From the NCBI GenBank assembly GCA_963795935.1, contig CAWCJO010000021.1, positions 109,651 through 173,650 on the forward strand: a DNA stretch of 64,000 nucleotides, read 5' to 3'. This DNA comes from JAICMB01 sp963795935 (GTDB lineage Bacteria; Acidobacteriota; Terriglobia; Bryobacterales; Bryobacteraceae). Positions within the stretch are counted from its first letter, which is position 1. Each line of letters starts with the position of its first letter. A program made the translations under genes and the position numbers. The notes below the pieces were generated by a model that saw nothing but the letters and a program-made list of their open reading frames with translations, was not told the DNA's origin and did no database searches. This document shows positions 39,403 through 48,733 of this stretch, one piece after another.

Positions 39403-39430
39403 GCAGGGGATCACCGACCCATCCCCCTGC
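39403..39430. other. Inverted repeat beyond the glycosyltransferase-GNAT gene
   Basis: GCAGGGGAT (39403-39411) pairs with ATCCCCCTGC (39421-39430), nine pairs with one bulged C and a nine-base loop. It lies 13 bases after the stop of the minus-strand gene ending at 39443. No T-run follows, so termination is uncertain; it may protect the mRNA 3' end. Confidence 0.4.
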
Positions 39431-39442
39431 GATATGACATTA

Positions 39443-41500
39443 TCATGAATAAATTCTCATGACAATAGCCGCCTCCGAAGGGTCGTCATAGTAGTCCTGC
39501 CGTTTTCCCGTTTCTTCAAAGCCCAGCTTGCGGTAAAGCCGCCGCGCCGCGTCATTCGATTCGCGGACTTCGAGATAATGGGCGCCGGGCCAGCGCCGCA
39601 GTTCAGCCAGGATCAACTCGCTCGCGATGCCGCTCCGCCGCAGATCGGGAGAAACGGCGACGTTCAGAATCTCCCGCTGCGTTTTCGTCGAGACGCCGCG
39701 ATACGACGAAGCCGGCGATGCGGCCGCGGGCGATCGCGACATGGCAGTCGTACACCAGATAATCTTCACGGGTCCATTGGGAGGACTCCTGCGCGGCGGC
39801 CTGAATGGCGAGGAGGCCGTCGATATCTTCGGGTTGGAGGCGCCGAATCGTTGTGCCCGCGCCCGCGATCTCACGCAGCGCCGCGCGTTGGGCCGCTCCG
39901 ATGCGCGGCCAATTGAAGTTCGCTTCCGCGTGGCGGCGGCCGCACTCCGCAATCCGCCGCCGCAAATCGCTATCGGCAAGCAATGCCGCGATGCCATCGG
40001 CAAATTCCTGTGCTGTGTCGGCGATCCAGACGTTCACGCCGTGTTCGAGCCCCAGCCCCGCGCATCCGCAGGACGTGGAAACGACGGCGCGCTCCATGGC
40101 GAGGGCTTCCAATACCTTCAGATTAGTTCCGGCCGATACCGGCGTCGGGACCAGCACCAGGTTGGTTTGCGCGTAAAGCGGCGCTACGTCGCTCACGAAA
40201 TCGAGCATCCGGACTCGCTGGTATTCGGGAAGCTCCGCGATGCCGGTGTGCTCGCGCCAGTACAGCCGTGGGTCGGGTCCGGCGACAACGGTCAGGGTCG
40301 CATCCGGAACGCGATCGAGCAGGAGCGGCCAGACCTGCTCGATGAAAAATCGAAACGCGACGATGTTGGGGAAATGGCGGAACGACCCGACGAACAGCAG
40401 CCGTGCGCCCGGCGGTTCGAACTGGGGCTGGAAGCGGCCCAGATCCACGCCGTTCGGAATCACGGCCGTGTTCGCTTGCGGCAGCAACGCGCCGTCCTGT
40501 TCGGACATCACGGCCACGCGCCTGATATCGCCGCGCCCAGTGCCGCTCGAATCGACGCCAGCGCCAATGGTTCCACCACGTCCCGATGGAAGGCGCGCGT
40601 TTATGGATTTGCCGGTAGAGGCTGAAGTTGACGTCGTGCGCCACCAGCACGTCGCCGCCATACGGCGCGAGCGCGGTGTATTCGATTTGCACCGCATCGA
40701 TGGCGTATTCGCGGCGCACCCGCGCCAGCGCGGCGGCCATGGCGGGCGAGCGATACTCGCCCACTTCAGGGGGCGCGAGAGTGGACCAGCGCGGCTCGCG
40801 ATAGCGCGGCTTGTCGACCAGCACGACGCGCGCGCAAAGGTCGAGGATGGGCTGCAATTGCTCGTCGTCCGTTTTCGCTGAACGCAAGTAGTACGACGTC
40901 AAATTCCGCCGCGATCTCGCGCAGCAGGGAAAAGATGCGAACCGCGCCCCCATGCGACAACGGGAACGGGAAGTACGGCGTCACGATCGCCACGCGTTTG
41001 CGCGCCGGGGAAAATGGACGGCCTTCGAACTCGCGCGTCGTGGCGGGATACAGGGAGCGATCGTGCTTCCAGGGCATGAGCCAGCGCGGCCGCAGCCAGA
41101 TGCGGTCGAGCGGCACGCCGCGCAGGAACAGGAGAGACGCGATGCAGGTGCGCAATCTGAGATGGTGCCGCTCCAGCCGCGCGTTATAGGCCAGCACCTT
41201 GCCTGGCGCGAGCAGAAATGCCGCCCGGCGCAGCGGCGTATACGCCGGGTCTGGCGTGAACAGGACCGGCGCGAGGCCGATGCGATAACGCCGAAAGCGC
41301 CGCCGCAGACGCCTGTAGATGGCCCAAGCCGATCCCGATTCGTTCGCTACGACCAAGTGCCGCCGCTCGGGAACCAGGCGCTGAACTTCTTCCACCATGC
41401 GCGCGGCAAGCTCGGCATCGCCGGATGCAAAACACACCACCACGGCGTCTGGATCCTTGCCGAGCAACCCAAAGATGAGTTTCTTCAGCCGCGCTTTCAA
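39443..41500 (-). CDS. Glycosyltransferase fused to RimI-like GNAT acetyltransferase (three indels)
   Basis: About 686 codons. N-terminal about 480 residues: GT4-type glycosyltransferase (VAIVTPYFPFPLSHGGAVRI, YAIDAVQIEYTALAPYGGD, LLFVGSFRHFPNIVAFRF, VPTPVSAGTNLKVLEALAME). The same open frame then runs straight into a GNAT domain: TTIRRLQPEDIDGLLAIQ, and after one more shift VSPDLRRSGIASELILAEL, LEVRESNDAARRLYRKLGF, QDYYDDPSEAAIVMRIYS, the acetyl-CoA loop and end of RimI. No stop or start occurs at the junction (about 39860). Start TTG 41500 overlaps the upstream gene stop. Frame breaks at about 40940, 40560 and 39710 look technical. Both domains look catalytically complete. Confidence 0.78.
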
Positions 41501-43175
41501 CGGAACTCGATGGTGGTGGCGTTGCCGACCGTCCCGAGCTTCTTATCGGGCTGCGCGACATATTGCACGGCGACGCGGCGCGCGGGCTTTTGGACGCCGC
41601 ACGACACCATCTTTTCGCCGCGCGTAATCCCGATTTGCCCGGGATCGCGCACCGCCACTCGCGTGAGCTTGCCGTCGTCGCCTTGGATCACGAGGCGGCC
41701 CTGTTTGCCGAGGCACTCGAAGCGTTCGCAGCAGGCCCACGATTTTGCCGCCGCCATTCAGATCGTCCATCCAGACGGTGGCCTTGGGAATGGGCGCTCC
41801 GTTCGGGTTCATGTTCTTCCGCGCGCCTTCCTCGGCGGCATGGATTTCGGCCAGGTTTTGTTGTCTGACGCGTTCAAGCTCGCGCGCCTGCTCTTCGGCG
41901 GCGCGCTTCCGTTCCGCGGCCTCATAGTCCGAACGCTGCTGCTCGATTTGTAAGCGAACGGCGCGAATATGCTCGCGTTCCGCATCGTTTGCCGCGGCGC
42001 GCTCCGCGCCGGACCAGGCTTTGGCGGCGTCGTCGAATTGATTGGCGGCGGTCGCGGCCTTCGCCAACTCCTGCCAGGTATCGATATTGCGGGGCTGCAG
42101 GGCCGCCGCCTTCTTCAGATCGGCGACGCGCTGCGCCGGGTTCGGATCGAAGCTCGCGAGTTGGCGCCAAGGCTCGCCCCAGTTCGGGATTCAGATCCGC
42201 CGCCTTGTGCAGATCCGCGCGCGATTTCGCGGCATCGGTCTCAAGCAGCGCCAGGTTCAGCCATAACCGCGCGCTCTTGCTCCCGGCATCGGCCGCGCTC
42301 GCAAAAGCCGCCGCGCTTCCTCCTTTTTACTCTGCGCCAGAGCAATCATGCCGAGTCCTTCGGCGGCATCGGGGCCATGCAATCCGGTGTACTCGCGTTC
42401 GGCGTTTTGAAGCTGTTTCGCGGAGAGCAGCAGATCGGCCTCGGCTATTTTCGCGGCGTTCGATTCGAGCGGCTGGGGATGGAAATCCCGCATGGGGTTT
42501 AACGACCGGCCGAACACATCGGTCGTGCCGTAATTGGCCGCCTTCATGTATTCGTCCACCTGCTTCTCGATCTGGGCCGGCGTCTTCTCGAACGCGTTGT
42601 GGTCGGCGGCGTCCATGTCCGGGCTTTGTCCCAGGTTCGAGATCATGACGCGCGTGCGCCCGCTGTATGCCGGGTCGACCGAGAAGCATATGCATGCGAG
42701 CCCAATCGCGGGTGCGTTCGGAGACGGGCGGGGGCGCGCCGAGCGTCAGCCGCGTACCGGAGATCTGGAGCGTCGAAAACACCTCAACCAGCCCGTTCTC
42801 GATCGACTCCGGCAGCCGGTTCGTATTCTGATCGAGCAGCATGCGCGCAAGCTGCTTCTGCATTTGCGCCGGCATGGAATCCTTCTCGGCGAGCGCCGCC
42901 ATATAAGCATCGCGCCCCAGTGCGATCTGCGCGGGCGCCACGGGCGTCTGCTTCTTGTAGATGAGAACGCGCAAGGGCCAGACCAGCTTCAGGTCCTTTA
43001 TACCGATGGTATTGGCGAAGCCTTCGCGAAATTGCTCCAGATCGTTCAGCCGCTCGCGCGCGGCCTTCTCGCCCGCGCTGGAATAGACCTGAAACGGGCC
43101 GGAAGAGACCACCACCCAACGGTCGTCCGCTAAAACATGGGGCAAAATCAGCAGCGCCAAATACAACCAACGCAC
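41497..43175 (-). CDS. Secreted DUF1570/TPR-like protein (several indels)
   Basis: About 560 codons. Signal peptide MRWLYLALLILPHVLA, then a domain with WVVVSSGPFQVYSSAGEKAA and FREGFANTIGIKDLKLVWPL, which resembles the peptidase-like/DUF1570 start of TPR proteins. The middle has TPR-like helices (AEADLLLSAKQLQNAEREYT, LGMIALAQSKKEEARRLL), then a charged coiled coil (YEAAERKRAAEEQARELERV) and a beta-rich end (QYVAQPDKKLGTVGNATTIE). Frame changes near 42690, 42290, 42160, 42060 and 41750 can be bridged. The stop at 41497-41499 overlaps the TTG start of the glycosyltransferase gene, so the two are coupled. Function not recognised. Confidence 0.7.
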
Positions 43176-43269
43176 GATTTTATCCTACAGGGGATTGGCG
43201 GGGACGTGCGCGGCAGGCAATTGCGCCGAATGGCAAACGCCGTGCACTACACTTCGCGGAGGGAATGAT

Positions 43270-43506
43270 ATGGATTGGGATCGCATTGAAGGCAGTTGGA
43301 AACAGGTGATGGGCAAGGCGCGGGAGCAGTGGGGCAAGCTCACCGACGACGACTGGCATCAGATTGCCGGTAAAAAGGACCAATTAGTAGGGAAGGTGCA
43401 GGAACGCTACGGCCTTTCGAAAGATGAGGCTCGCAAGCAGGCCGACGAATGGGCCCGCACGATTCGCGAGGAGAACGAGGCCGAGGCGCATCTCCCGCGC
43501 CGTTAG
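43270..43506 (+). CDS. CsbD-like stress protein
   Basis: Small hydrophilic protein of 78 residues. ATG 43270 has GGAGG eight bases upstream. The CsbD pattern is complete: MDWDRIEGSWKQVMGKAREQ, WGKLTDDDWHQIAGKKDQL and GKVQERYGLSKDEARKQADE. CsbD-like proteins are induced by general, osmotic or desiccation stress in many bacteria; biochemical role unknown. Divergent from the secreted DUF1570/TPR-like gene across 94 bases. Intact frame. Confidence 0.93.
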   Translation: MDWDRIEGSWKQVMGKAREQWGKLTDDDWHQIAGKKDQLVGKVQERYGLSKDEARKQADEWARTIREENEAEAHLPRR

Positions 43507-43516
43507 AACAATTTAG

Positions 43517-44485
43517 TTACTGCTTTGAAACCGCCCGAAGCTGCTCGATGCGGGCGCGGATCGCCGGCGTGAAGCACGATGCCTCCGTTGGATTCGCGCC
43601 GCTCGAGCGTAGGGCGGACCGGATTTGCGTATCCGTGATCCGTCCGATGTATTGAATTAGCCAGCCCACATCCGCGGGCCGGATGCCCCTTTTGAAGTCG
43701 TTAAGGTGGCCTTCATAGCCGAATACGACTTCGCCGTGGTTCAGGCCTCGTACGAACTCGGCCGTTTGCTGGGCGTAGTCCTTGCAATTCCAGTCTGTCT
43801 GACCGCTCTTATCTCCCCAGCTTCCCATGCCGGAGCCCCAATCCGTGAAGGCGTAGAGCAGTTGCCGGGTGCTGCCGACGGTGCGTTCGAAGATACCGGT
43901 GTTTGCTTCGCCCGGACCGGAACTTCCGTCCTTGTTGTCCCAATTCGAAGCCAGCATAACCAGGATTTCCAGGCCCTTCAGTTGAGGCGTTGCGGTGAAA
44001 GGGTTGGCCGCCCAGGTCCAGGTTTGGCTCTCGAGGTACTGAAAGAGCTTGGGATCGCGAATCTGAAAGCGGCCGTCCTTGAAGCGGCCGTCGGGTTGCA
44101 CGGACGGCGATTTCCGCTTCATCGGGACCATCGCTTGAAATTGTCCGGAGGCGACGAAATAGCTCGGCTCAACATAGTATCCGGCGGCAACGGGAATGCG
44201 CCAGGTAAAACACTCCGGCTTTACCTCGAATCCGAACTTCACGTCCCAGGTTCGTCCCGAGGCATCCTTGACGAGGGCTTTCGGCTGAGTGCCGCTCATG
44301 TCCTCTTTCAGAAAGGTAAATGGCGGTTTCGGGGCCGGAATGCCGGTGCTCGCATCGCCGCCGAGGTCGATTTTCGCAACGTCGCCGGGATCGTGCCACA
44401 GCAGGCGGACGGTTTGCCCGCGGCTCACGGGAATTGCGCTTATCAGGACCGCAAATGCGCCGTAAACGCAGCGAGTCGGAAGCAT
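43517..44485 (-). CDS. Conserved secreted protein, unknown
   Basis: Exported protein of 322 residues: signal peptide MLPTRCVYGAFAVLISAIPV, likely cut near SRGQ. The mature part contains LLWHDPGDVAKIDLGGDAST, DVKFGFEVKPECFTWRIPVA, and a compact C-terminal half with LLYAFTDWGSGMGSWGDKSG and RGLNHGEVVFGYEGHLNDFK. I recognise it only as a type recurring in acidobacterial genomes, where it is annotated as hypothetical. The spaced His/Asp/Asn residues in the latter segment are reminiscent of a kinase-like or metal site but no family can be named. Intact frame, tail-to-tail with the CsbD-like gene. Confidence 0.65.
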   Translation of the reverse strand: MLPTRCVYGAFAVLISAIPVSRGQTVRLLWHDPGDVAKIDLGGDASTGIPAPKPPFTFLKEDMSGTQPKALVKDASGRTWDVKFGFEVKPECFTWRIPVAAGYYVEPSYFVASGQFQAMVPMKRKSPSVQPDGRFKDGRFQIRDPKLFQYLESQTWTWAANPFTATPQLKGLEILVMLASNWDNKDGSSGPGEANTGIFERTVGSTRQLLYAFTDWGSGMGSWGDKSGQTDWNCKDYAQQTAEFVRGLNHGEVVFGYEGHLNDFKRGIRPADVGWLIQYIGRITDTQIRSALRSSGANPTEASCFTPAIRARIEQLRAVSKQ

Positions 44486-44512
44486 CGGGAATTAAGTTCG
44501 AGTGTAGTATGT

Positions 44513-45352
44513 CTACGCGGTCTTGCGATGCTTTGCCGCTGGTTTCTTCGAGGGCGCCTTCGCGGCCGGCTTTCTCTCTGGCTGCTTCCCGGCGGCCGCG
44601 AGGCTCTTCTGCAAAGCCGCCATCAGATCCACCACCGGGGCCATTTTACGGTGGGGCGCCTGCTCCACGGTCTTGCCCGCGCCCTTCGCTTCAACCAGCT
44701 TCAGCAAGCGCTTCTGATACTCATCTTCATAGCGCTGCGGCTCGAAAGGTCCGGCGAGGCTTTTCACAAGCTGCTCGGCGAGTTGAATCTCCTGCGGCTT
44801 TACTTCCACGTCGCCGGTCTTGCCGTACTCGGGCACGGCGCGGACTTCGTTGGGGTAATAAATAGTGTGTAGGGTCAAGCCGTTTTCACGCGCGCGGATG
44901 ATGACCACGTACTCGCGCTGATGCATGCCGACTTTGGCGACCGCGGCATACCCGGCCTTCTGCATGGTCTCGACCATAAGCTTGTAAGCTTTGCGCCCCG
45001 GATCCTCTGGAAGCGCATAATACGAAGCGTCGAAATAGAGCGGGTCGACGTCGCTCAGCTTGACGAATTCCAGTATCTCCATCGTGTCAGTCGATTGCGG
45101 CGCTATCTTCTTGATGTCCTGGTCTTCCACAATCACCCAGCGGCCCTTGTCGATCTCGTATCCCTTCACGATCTCGGAGCGCTCCACCACGCGCTCACAG
45201 TGGGGACAGAAGAGCTGCTGTTTTACCCTTGTGTTGCAGACTTCGTGGATCATGTGAAAACTGACGCGTTCCGTACGGGCCGCCGCGAAAAGGCGGATCG
45301 GAATCGAGATCAGCCCGAAGCTCATGTAGCCTTTCCAAACCGTGGATGCCAT
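44513..45352 (-). CDS. ku: Ku protein, non-homologous end joining
   Basis: Bacterial Ku homodimer subunit of 279 residues that binds DNA double-strand ends. ATG 45352 is supported by AGAGGAG five bases upstream; an in-frame extension to 45391 is less likely. Core: STVWKGYMSFGLISIPIRLF, VSFHMIHEVCNTRVKQQLFC with the following PHCERVVER, VKGYEIDKGRWVIVEDQDIK, and MVETMQKAGYAAVAKVGMHQ. The C-terminal tail is Lys/Ala/Pro-rich (about 245-279), as in many Ku proteins that recruit LigD or bind DNA. No ligD gene is in the window. Placed among stress-type genes. Confidence 0.95.
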   Translation of the reverse strand: MASTVWKGYMSFGLISIPIRLFAAARTERVSFHMIHEVCNTRVKQQLFCPHCERVVERSEIVKGYEIDKGRWVIVEDQDIKKIAPQSTDTMEILEFVKLSDVDPLYFDASYYALPEDPGRKAYKLMVETMQKAGYAAVAKVGMHQREYVVIIRARENGLTLHTIYYPNEVRAVPEYGKTGDVEVKPQEIQLAEQLVKSLAGPFEPQRYEDEYQKRLLKLVEAKGAGKTVEQAPHRKMAPVVDLMAALQKSLAAAGKQPERKPAAKAPSKKPAAKHRKTA

Positions 45353-45376
45353 CAATTCTCCTCTACCGGCAAGCTG

Positions 45377-45404
45377 CACTTTTTCAGCCACACTTTTTCA
45401 GCCA
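45377..45404. repeat. Tandem 14-bp repeat between ku and the DUF1328 gene
   Basis: CACTTTTTCAGCCA is present twice without a gap (45377-45390 and 45391-45404) in the divergent intergenic region. Two copies could be binding sites for one regulator of both genes, or a slip in assembly. Confidence 0.6.
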
Positions 45405-45493
45405 CTTCTGGGACGCTGGCGCCGAGTCCTGGAGTTTGGCTGTCAAGTTTGGCCGCGCGGTTGCTCCTGAATGCGCGTGGAGGTCGCAACGAA

Positions 45494-45658
45494 ATGTTGG
45501 GTTGGGCATTAGCTTTTTTCGTAATCGCGATTTTAGCCGCCATTTTCGGGTTCACGGGCGTGGCGGTCGCGTCGGCTGGGATTGCTAAGATCCTGTTCTT
45601 CATTTTCCTGGTCATCTTCCTCGTCACGCTGATCATGAGCGTGGCGCGCCGCGCCTGA
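45494..45658 (+). CDS. DUF1328 small membrane protein (YtjA-like)
   Basis: Protein of 54 residues from ATG 45494, with GGAGG ten bases upstream. Two hydrophobic helices cover nearly all of it: LGWALAFFVIAILAAIFGFT and AKILFFIFLVIFLVTLIMSV, ending in VARRA. The sequence GVAVASAGIAKILF between them is the DUF1328 signature. Inner-membrane protein often induced in stationary phase or under stress; molecular function unknown. Confidence 0.92.
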   Translation: MLGWALAFFVIAILAAIFGFTGVAVASAGIAKILFFIFLVIFLVTLIMSVARRA

Positions 45659-45734
45659 TCGGCTGTGGCGTGTTGCGTAATTTTTTCTGGCGCGGAGAGA
45701 GTGGCTATACTAGTTGTGCCCTGAAGGAGGCTTT

Positions 45735-46443
45735 ATGGCTGGCAAGAACACTTCGGTTTTCGGGATCTATCAAAATCAGGCGAGCGCTGAAGCTGCCGTG
45801 GACGCATTGCGAAACGCGGGCTATAGGAATACCGACATCTCGGTGCTATTTCCCGACAACGAGGGGACCAAGGACTTAGCGATCGAGAAGGAAACCAAGG
45901 CTCCCGAAGGGGCGACGACCGGCGGCATCTCCGGCGGCATTATCGGTGGGGCGCTGGGATGGCTTGCAGGGATCGGCGCCTTGGCAATTCCCGGTATTGG
46001 GCCGTTCATCGCGGCGGGACCAATTCTGGCAATGCTGAGCGGCGTGGGTGTCGGCGGAGCGGTCGGCGGTGTTATCGGCGCCTTGACGGGCTTAGGGATT
46101 CCCGAATACGAGGCCAAGAGGTTCGAGGGCCGCATCCGCAAGGGCGGTATTCTCTGTCTCCGTGCATTGCGACAATTCGGATTGGGTTAAGCGCGCTAAA
46201 GCGGTCCTGGAGCAGACCGGCGGCGAAGATATCGCATCCGCCGGTGAAGCTTCGGCGGATTTTGCGGTCAGCGATCGTCCCTTGCCGCGGCGCTCGGGGG
46301 CTGTGACGGACGCGGTTACGGGCGAGCCGGCGCCGGTAGCCGCAACCACGGACGCAACCGTCGCCACAACTTATCCTGACGAAGAATACAGCACGGAAGC
46401 GGGTCACTCGCTGCGGCGGGTACCTCCGGGCGCAAACGAATAA
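45735..46443 (+). CDS. General-stress-like glycine-zipper protein (one indel)
   Basis: About 236 residues. ATG 45735 follows AAGGAGG with five bases between. N-terminal ferredoxin-like domain (VFGIYQNQASAEAAVDALRN, AGYRNTDISVLFPDNEGTKD), then a long glycine-zipper stretch (GGISGGIIGGALGWLAGIGA, GVGVGGAVGGVIGALTG), then EYEAKRFEGRIRKGGIL. A single extra base near 46155 separates this from the rest, which continues VHCDNSDWVKRAKAVLEQTG, EDIASAGEAS and a Thr/Ala/Pro-rich tail. This is the layout of proteins annotated as general stress protein 17M-like. Probably membrane-associated; stress role inferred from family and neighbours. Confidence 0.82.
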
Positions 46444-46527
46444 GAATTGGCGAGCGCCCGAATAGGTTAGAAGTAAGTTACATCAAAAAAGTCGAAAAAA
46501 CCAGGAAAGATCCTCTAGCTACAAACA

Positions 46528-46547
46528 TCTCACCTAACGTGGTGAGA
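46528..46547 (+). promoter_or_regulatory. Hairpin in the leader of the glycan operon
   Basis: TCTCACC-taacgt-GGTGAGA is a perfect 7-bp stem with a six-base loop, ending 13 bases before the ribosome-binding site (GGAG, 46561-46564) of the first epimerase gene. It could be an operator or an mRNA structure that modulates translation. No T-run follows it. Confidence 0.45.
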
Positions 46548-46570
46548 GTTCCCCTTAAGAGGAGACATGG

Positions 46571-47683
46571 ATGGAGCAGATCCTGATCACGGGTGGGGCC
46601 GGATTTATCGGCTCCCATCTGGCAGACGATCTTCTTGAAAAAGGATATAAGGTAAGGGTCCTCGATAATCTTTCCTCTCAGGTCCATGGCGCGGACCGCA
46701 AAGTTCCCTCCTATCTCAGCGCCGATGTCGATTTGATCGTCGATGACATCCGCAACCCGGATGCAGTCCGGAAATCCCTCGAAGGCGTGGACGCGGTTGT
46801 TCATTTTGTAGCCTGCGTCGGTGTCGGACAGAGCATGTACGACATCGCTCGCTACACCAGCGTGAATAACTATGGCACAGCCGTACTGCTGGAAGCGCTT
46901 GTCAAACATCCCGTGGAACGGCTTCTGGTTGCCTCCAGCATGAGCATCTACGGAGAAGGATTATATAAAGGCCCCGACGGCTCGATACACTCTCATGTCG
47001 AGCGCAACCTGGAGCAATTGAAGCGCAGCGATTGGGAGCTGCGGGGTCCCGCCGGCGAGGTGCTGGAGCCGGTTCCCACGCCGGAGTGGAAGACGCCCTC
47101 GCTCGAATCGATATACGCGCTTTCAAAGTACGACCAGGAGCGCATGTGCCTGATCGTCGGCCGGGCTTATGGCATCCCGACCGTCGCGATGCGCTTCTTC
47201 AATGCATTCGGTCCCAACCAGGCGCTCTCCAATCCCTACACGGGCGTCCTGGCGATTTTCGCGTCGCGGCTTCTTAACGGCAAGCCGCCGCTGATCTTCG
47301 AAGACGGCCGGCAGCTTCGGGATTTCGTGAGCGTTTACGATGTAGCGCGCGCGTGCCGTCTGGCGCTGGAAACGCCGCAAGCGGCCGGGCAGGTGTTCAA
47401 TATCGGCAGCGGAACGCAATATCAGGTCAGCGAGGTGGCGCGCAAGGTGGCTCGCGTCCTTGGTAAGAATATCGAGCCGGAAATCGCCGGCAAGTACCGC
47501 GTCGGCGACATTCGCCATTGTTTTCCGGACATCTCGCAGGCGCGCAACATCCTCGGGTACGAGCCCACTTGGGACCTGGAAGATGGCTTGGTGGACTTGG
47601 CCGCTTGGCTGGAAGGCCAGATTGCGCACGATCGCTTCTCGGAAATGACGGACGAACTTGCCTCGCGAGGGCTAGTGGTGTGA
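46571..47683 (+). CDS. NAD-dependent nucleotide-sugar epimerase/dehydratase (extended SDR)
   Basis: Protein of 370 residues. Rossmann motif ILITGGAGFIGSHLADDLL at the N-terminus, VVHFVACVGVGQSMYDIARY, catalytic Ser region LLVASSMSIYGEG and YxxxK as SIYALSKYDQERMC. Sugar-binding part: MRFFNAFGPNQALSNPYTGV and QLRDFVSVYDVARACRLALE. It matches UDP-glucose 4-epimerase/NDP-sugar epimerase-like extended SDRs; the exact sugar is not clear. GGAG six bases before ATG 46571. First gene of the overlapping glycan operon; GTGA overlap with the next gene. Confidence 0.88.
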   Translation: MEQILITGGAGFIGSHLADDLLEKGYKVRVLDNLSSQVHGADRKVPSYLSADVDLIVDDIRNPDAVRKSLEGVDAVVHFVACVGVGQSMYDIARYTSVNNYGTAVLLEALVKHPVERLLVASSMSIYGEGLYKGPDGSIHSHVERNLEQLKRSDWELRGPAGEVLEPVPTPEWKTPSLESIYALSKYDQERMCLIVGRAYGIPTVAMRFFNAFGPNQALSNPYTGVLAIFASRLLNGKPPLIFEDGRQLRDFVSVYDVARACRLALETPQAAGQVFNIGSGTQYQVSEVARKVARVLGKNIEPEIAGKYRVGDIRHCFPDISQARNILGYEPTWDLEDGLVDLAAWLEGQIAHDRFSEMTDELASRGLVV

Positions 47684-48733
47684 GTGGCGCCAAGCCTGTA
47701 TTGATTACCGGCGGCGCTGGTTTTATCGGGACGAATCTGGCGCATAGGTTGCTGACGCAAGGCCGGAGCGTGGTTCTTTTCGACAATCTTGAGCCGCCAC
47801 GGCGTGGAGCAGAACGTGCGCTGGCTGGAGCGCGCGCACGGCAGCCGCATACAGTTGGTTCGGGGAGATATTCGCGACCGCGCCTCCGTCAGGCATGCTG
47901 TGCAAGACGCCGGTGAAGTGTTCCATTTCGCCGCTCAGGTTGCCGTAACTACGAGCCTCGTGGACGCGCGCACCGATTTCGAGGTGAACGTGTGCGGCAC
48001 GTTCAATTTGCTCGAGGAACTGCGCGCGCTGGCGGAGCCGCCGCCGTTGATGTACACCTCGACAAACAAGGTCTACGGCGGCCTTCACGATATAGAATTG
48101 CGCCGGACCAATACACGTTACGAGCCGGAGGACGCCCGTATTCGCGAAGCGGGCATTTGCGAATCGCGCCCTCTGGAATTTCATACGCCTTACGGATGTT
48201 CGAAGGGCGCGGCGGAGCAGTACGTGCTCGATTACGCCCGGTCGTTCGGAAGGCCCGCGGCCGTTTTTCGCATGAGCTGCATTTACGGTCCGCACCAGTT
48301 CGGCACCGAGGATCAGGGCTGGGTGGCGCATTTCCTGATTCAGGCGCTGGAAGGCCGGCCGATCACGATTTACGGCGATGGCTTGCAGGTTCGCGACATT
48401 CTCTTCGTGGAAGACTTGGTGGACGCCTTTCTGCTGGCGCAGGAACACATGCCGACGATTTCAGGGCAGGCGTTCAATATCGGCGGCGGACCGGAGCGCA
48501 CCGTCAGCCTGGTCGAGTTGCTTGCGACGATCCGGCGGGTACAAGGGGCAAGGCCGGCGATTCAGTACGAGCAGGCTCGCACGGGAGATCAGCGCTACTA
48601 CGTATCGAACACCGCCAAATTCCAGCGCGCGACCGGGTGGTCGCCGAAAGTGAGTCCGGCGAACGGAATCCGGGCGCTCTGCGAGTGGCTTGCCGAGGCG
48701 CGCCACCTTGTCGCGGAGTCCACGGCCGTATGA
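47680..48733 (+). CDS. CDP-paratose 2-epimerase-like extended SDR (one indel)
   Basis: About 351 residues. Start GTG 47680 overlaps the preceding stop. Rossmann motif VLITGGAGFIGTNLAHRLL; one extra T in CTT near 47790 breaks the frame, and removing it gives FDNLSRHGVEQNVRWLERAH. The rest is typical of the CDP-paratose/tyvelose epimerase family: FHFAAQVAVTTSLVDARTDF, TSTNKVYGGLHDIEL, TPYGCSKGAAEQYVLDYARS (YxxxK-like site), MSCIYGPHQFGTEDQGWVAH. Interconverts a CDP- or NDP-sugar at C2 or C4. Ends in ATGA overlap with the radical SAM gene. Confidence 0.85.

Noticed and set aside
47680..47800. Programmed frameshifting in the epimerase gene
   Set aside because: No slippery heptamer or downstream structure; a single extra T explains it, as in many other genes of the window.
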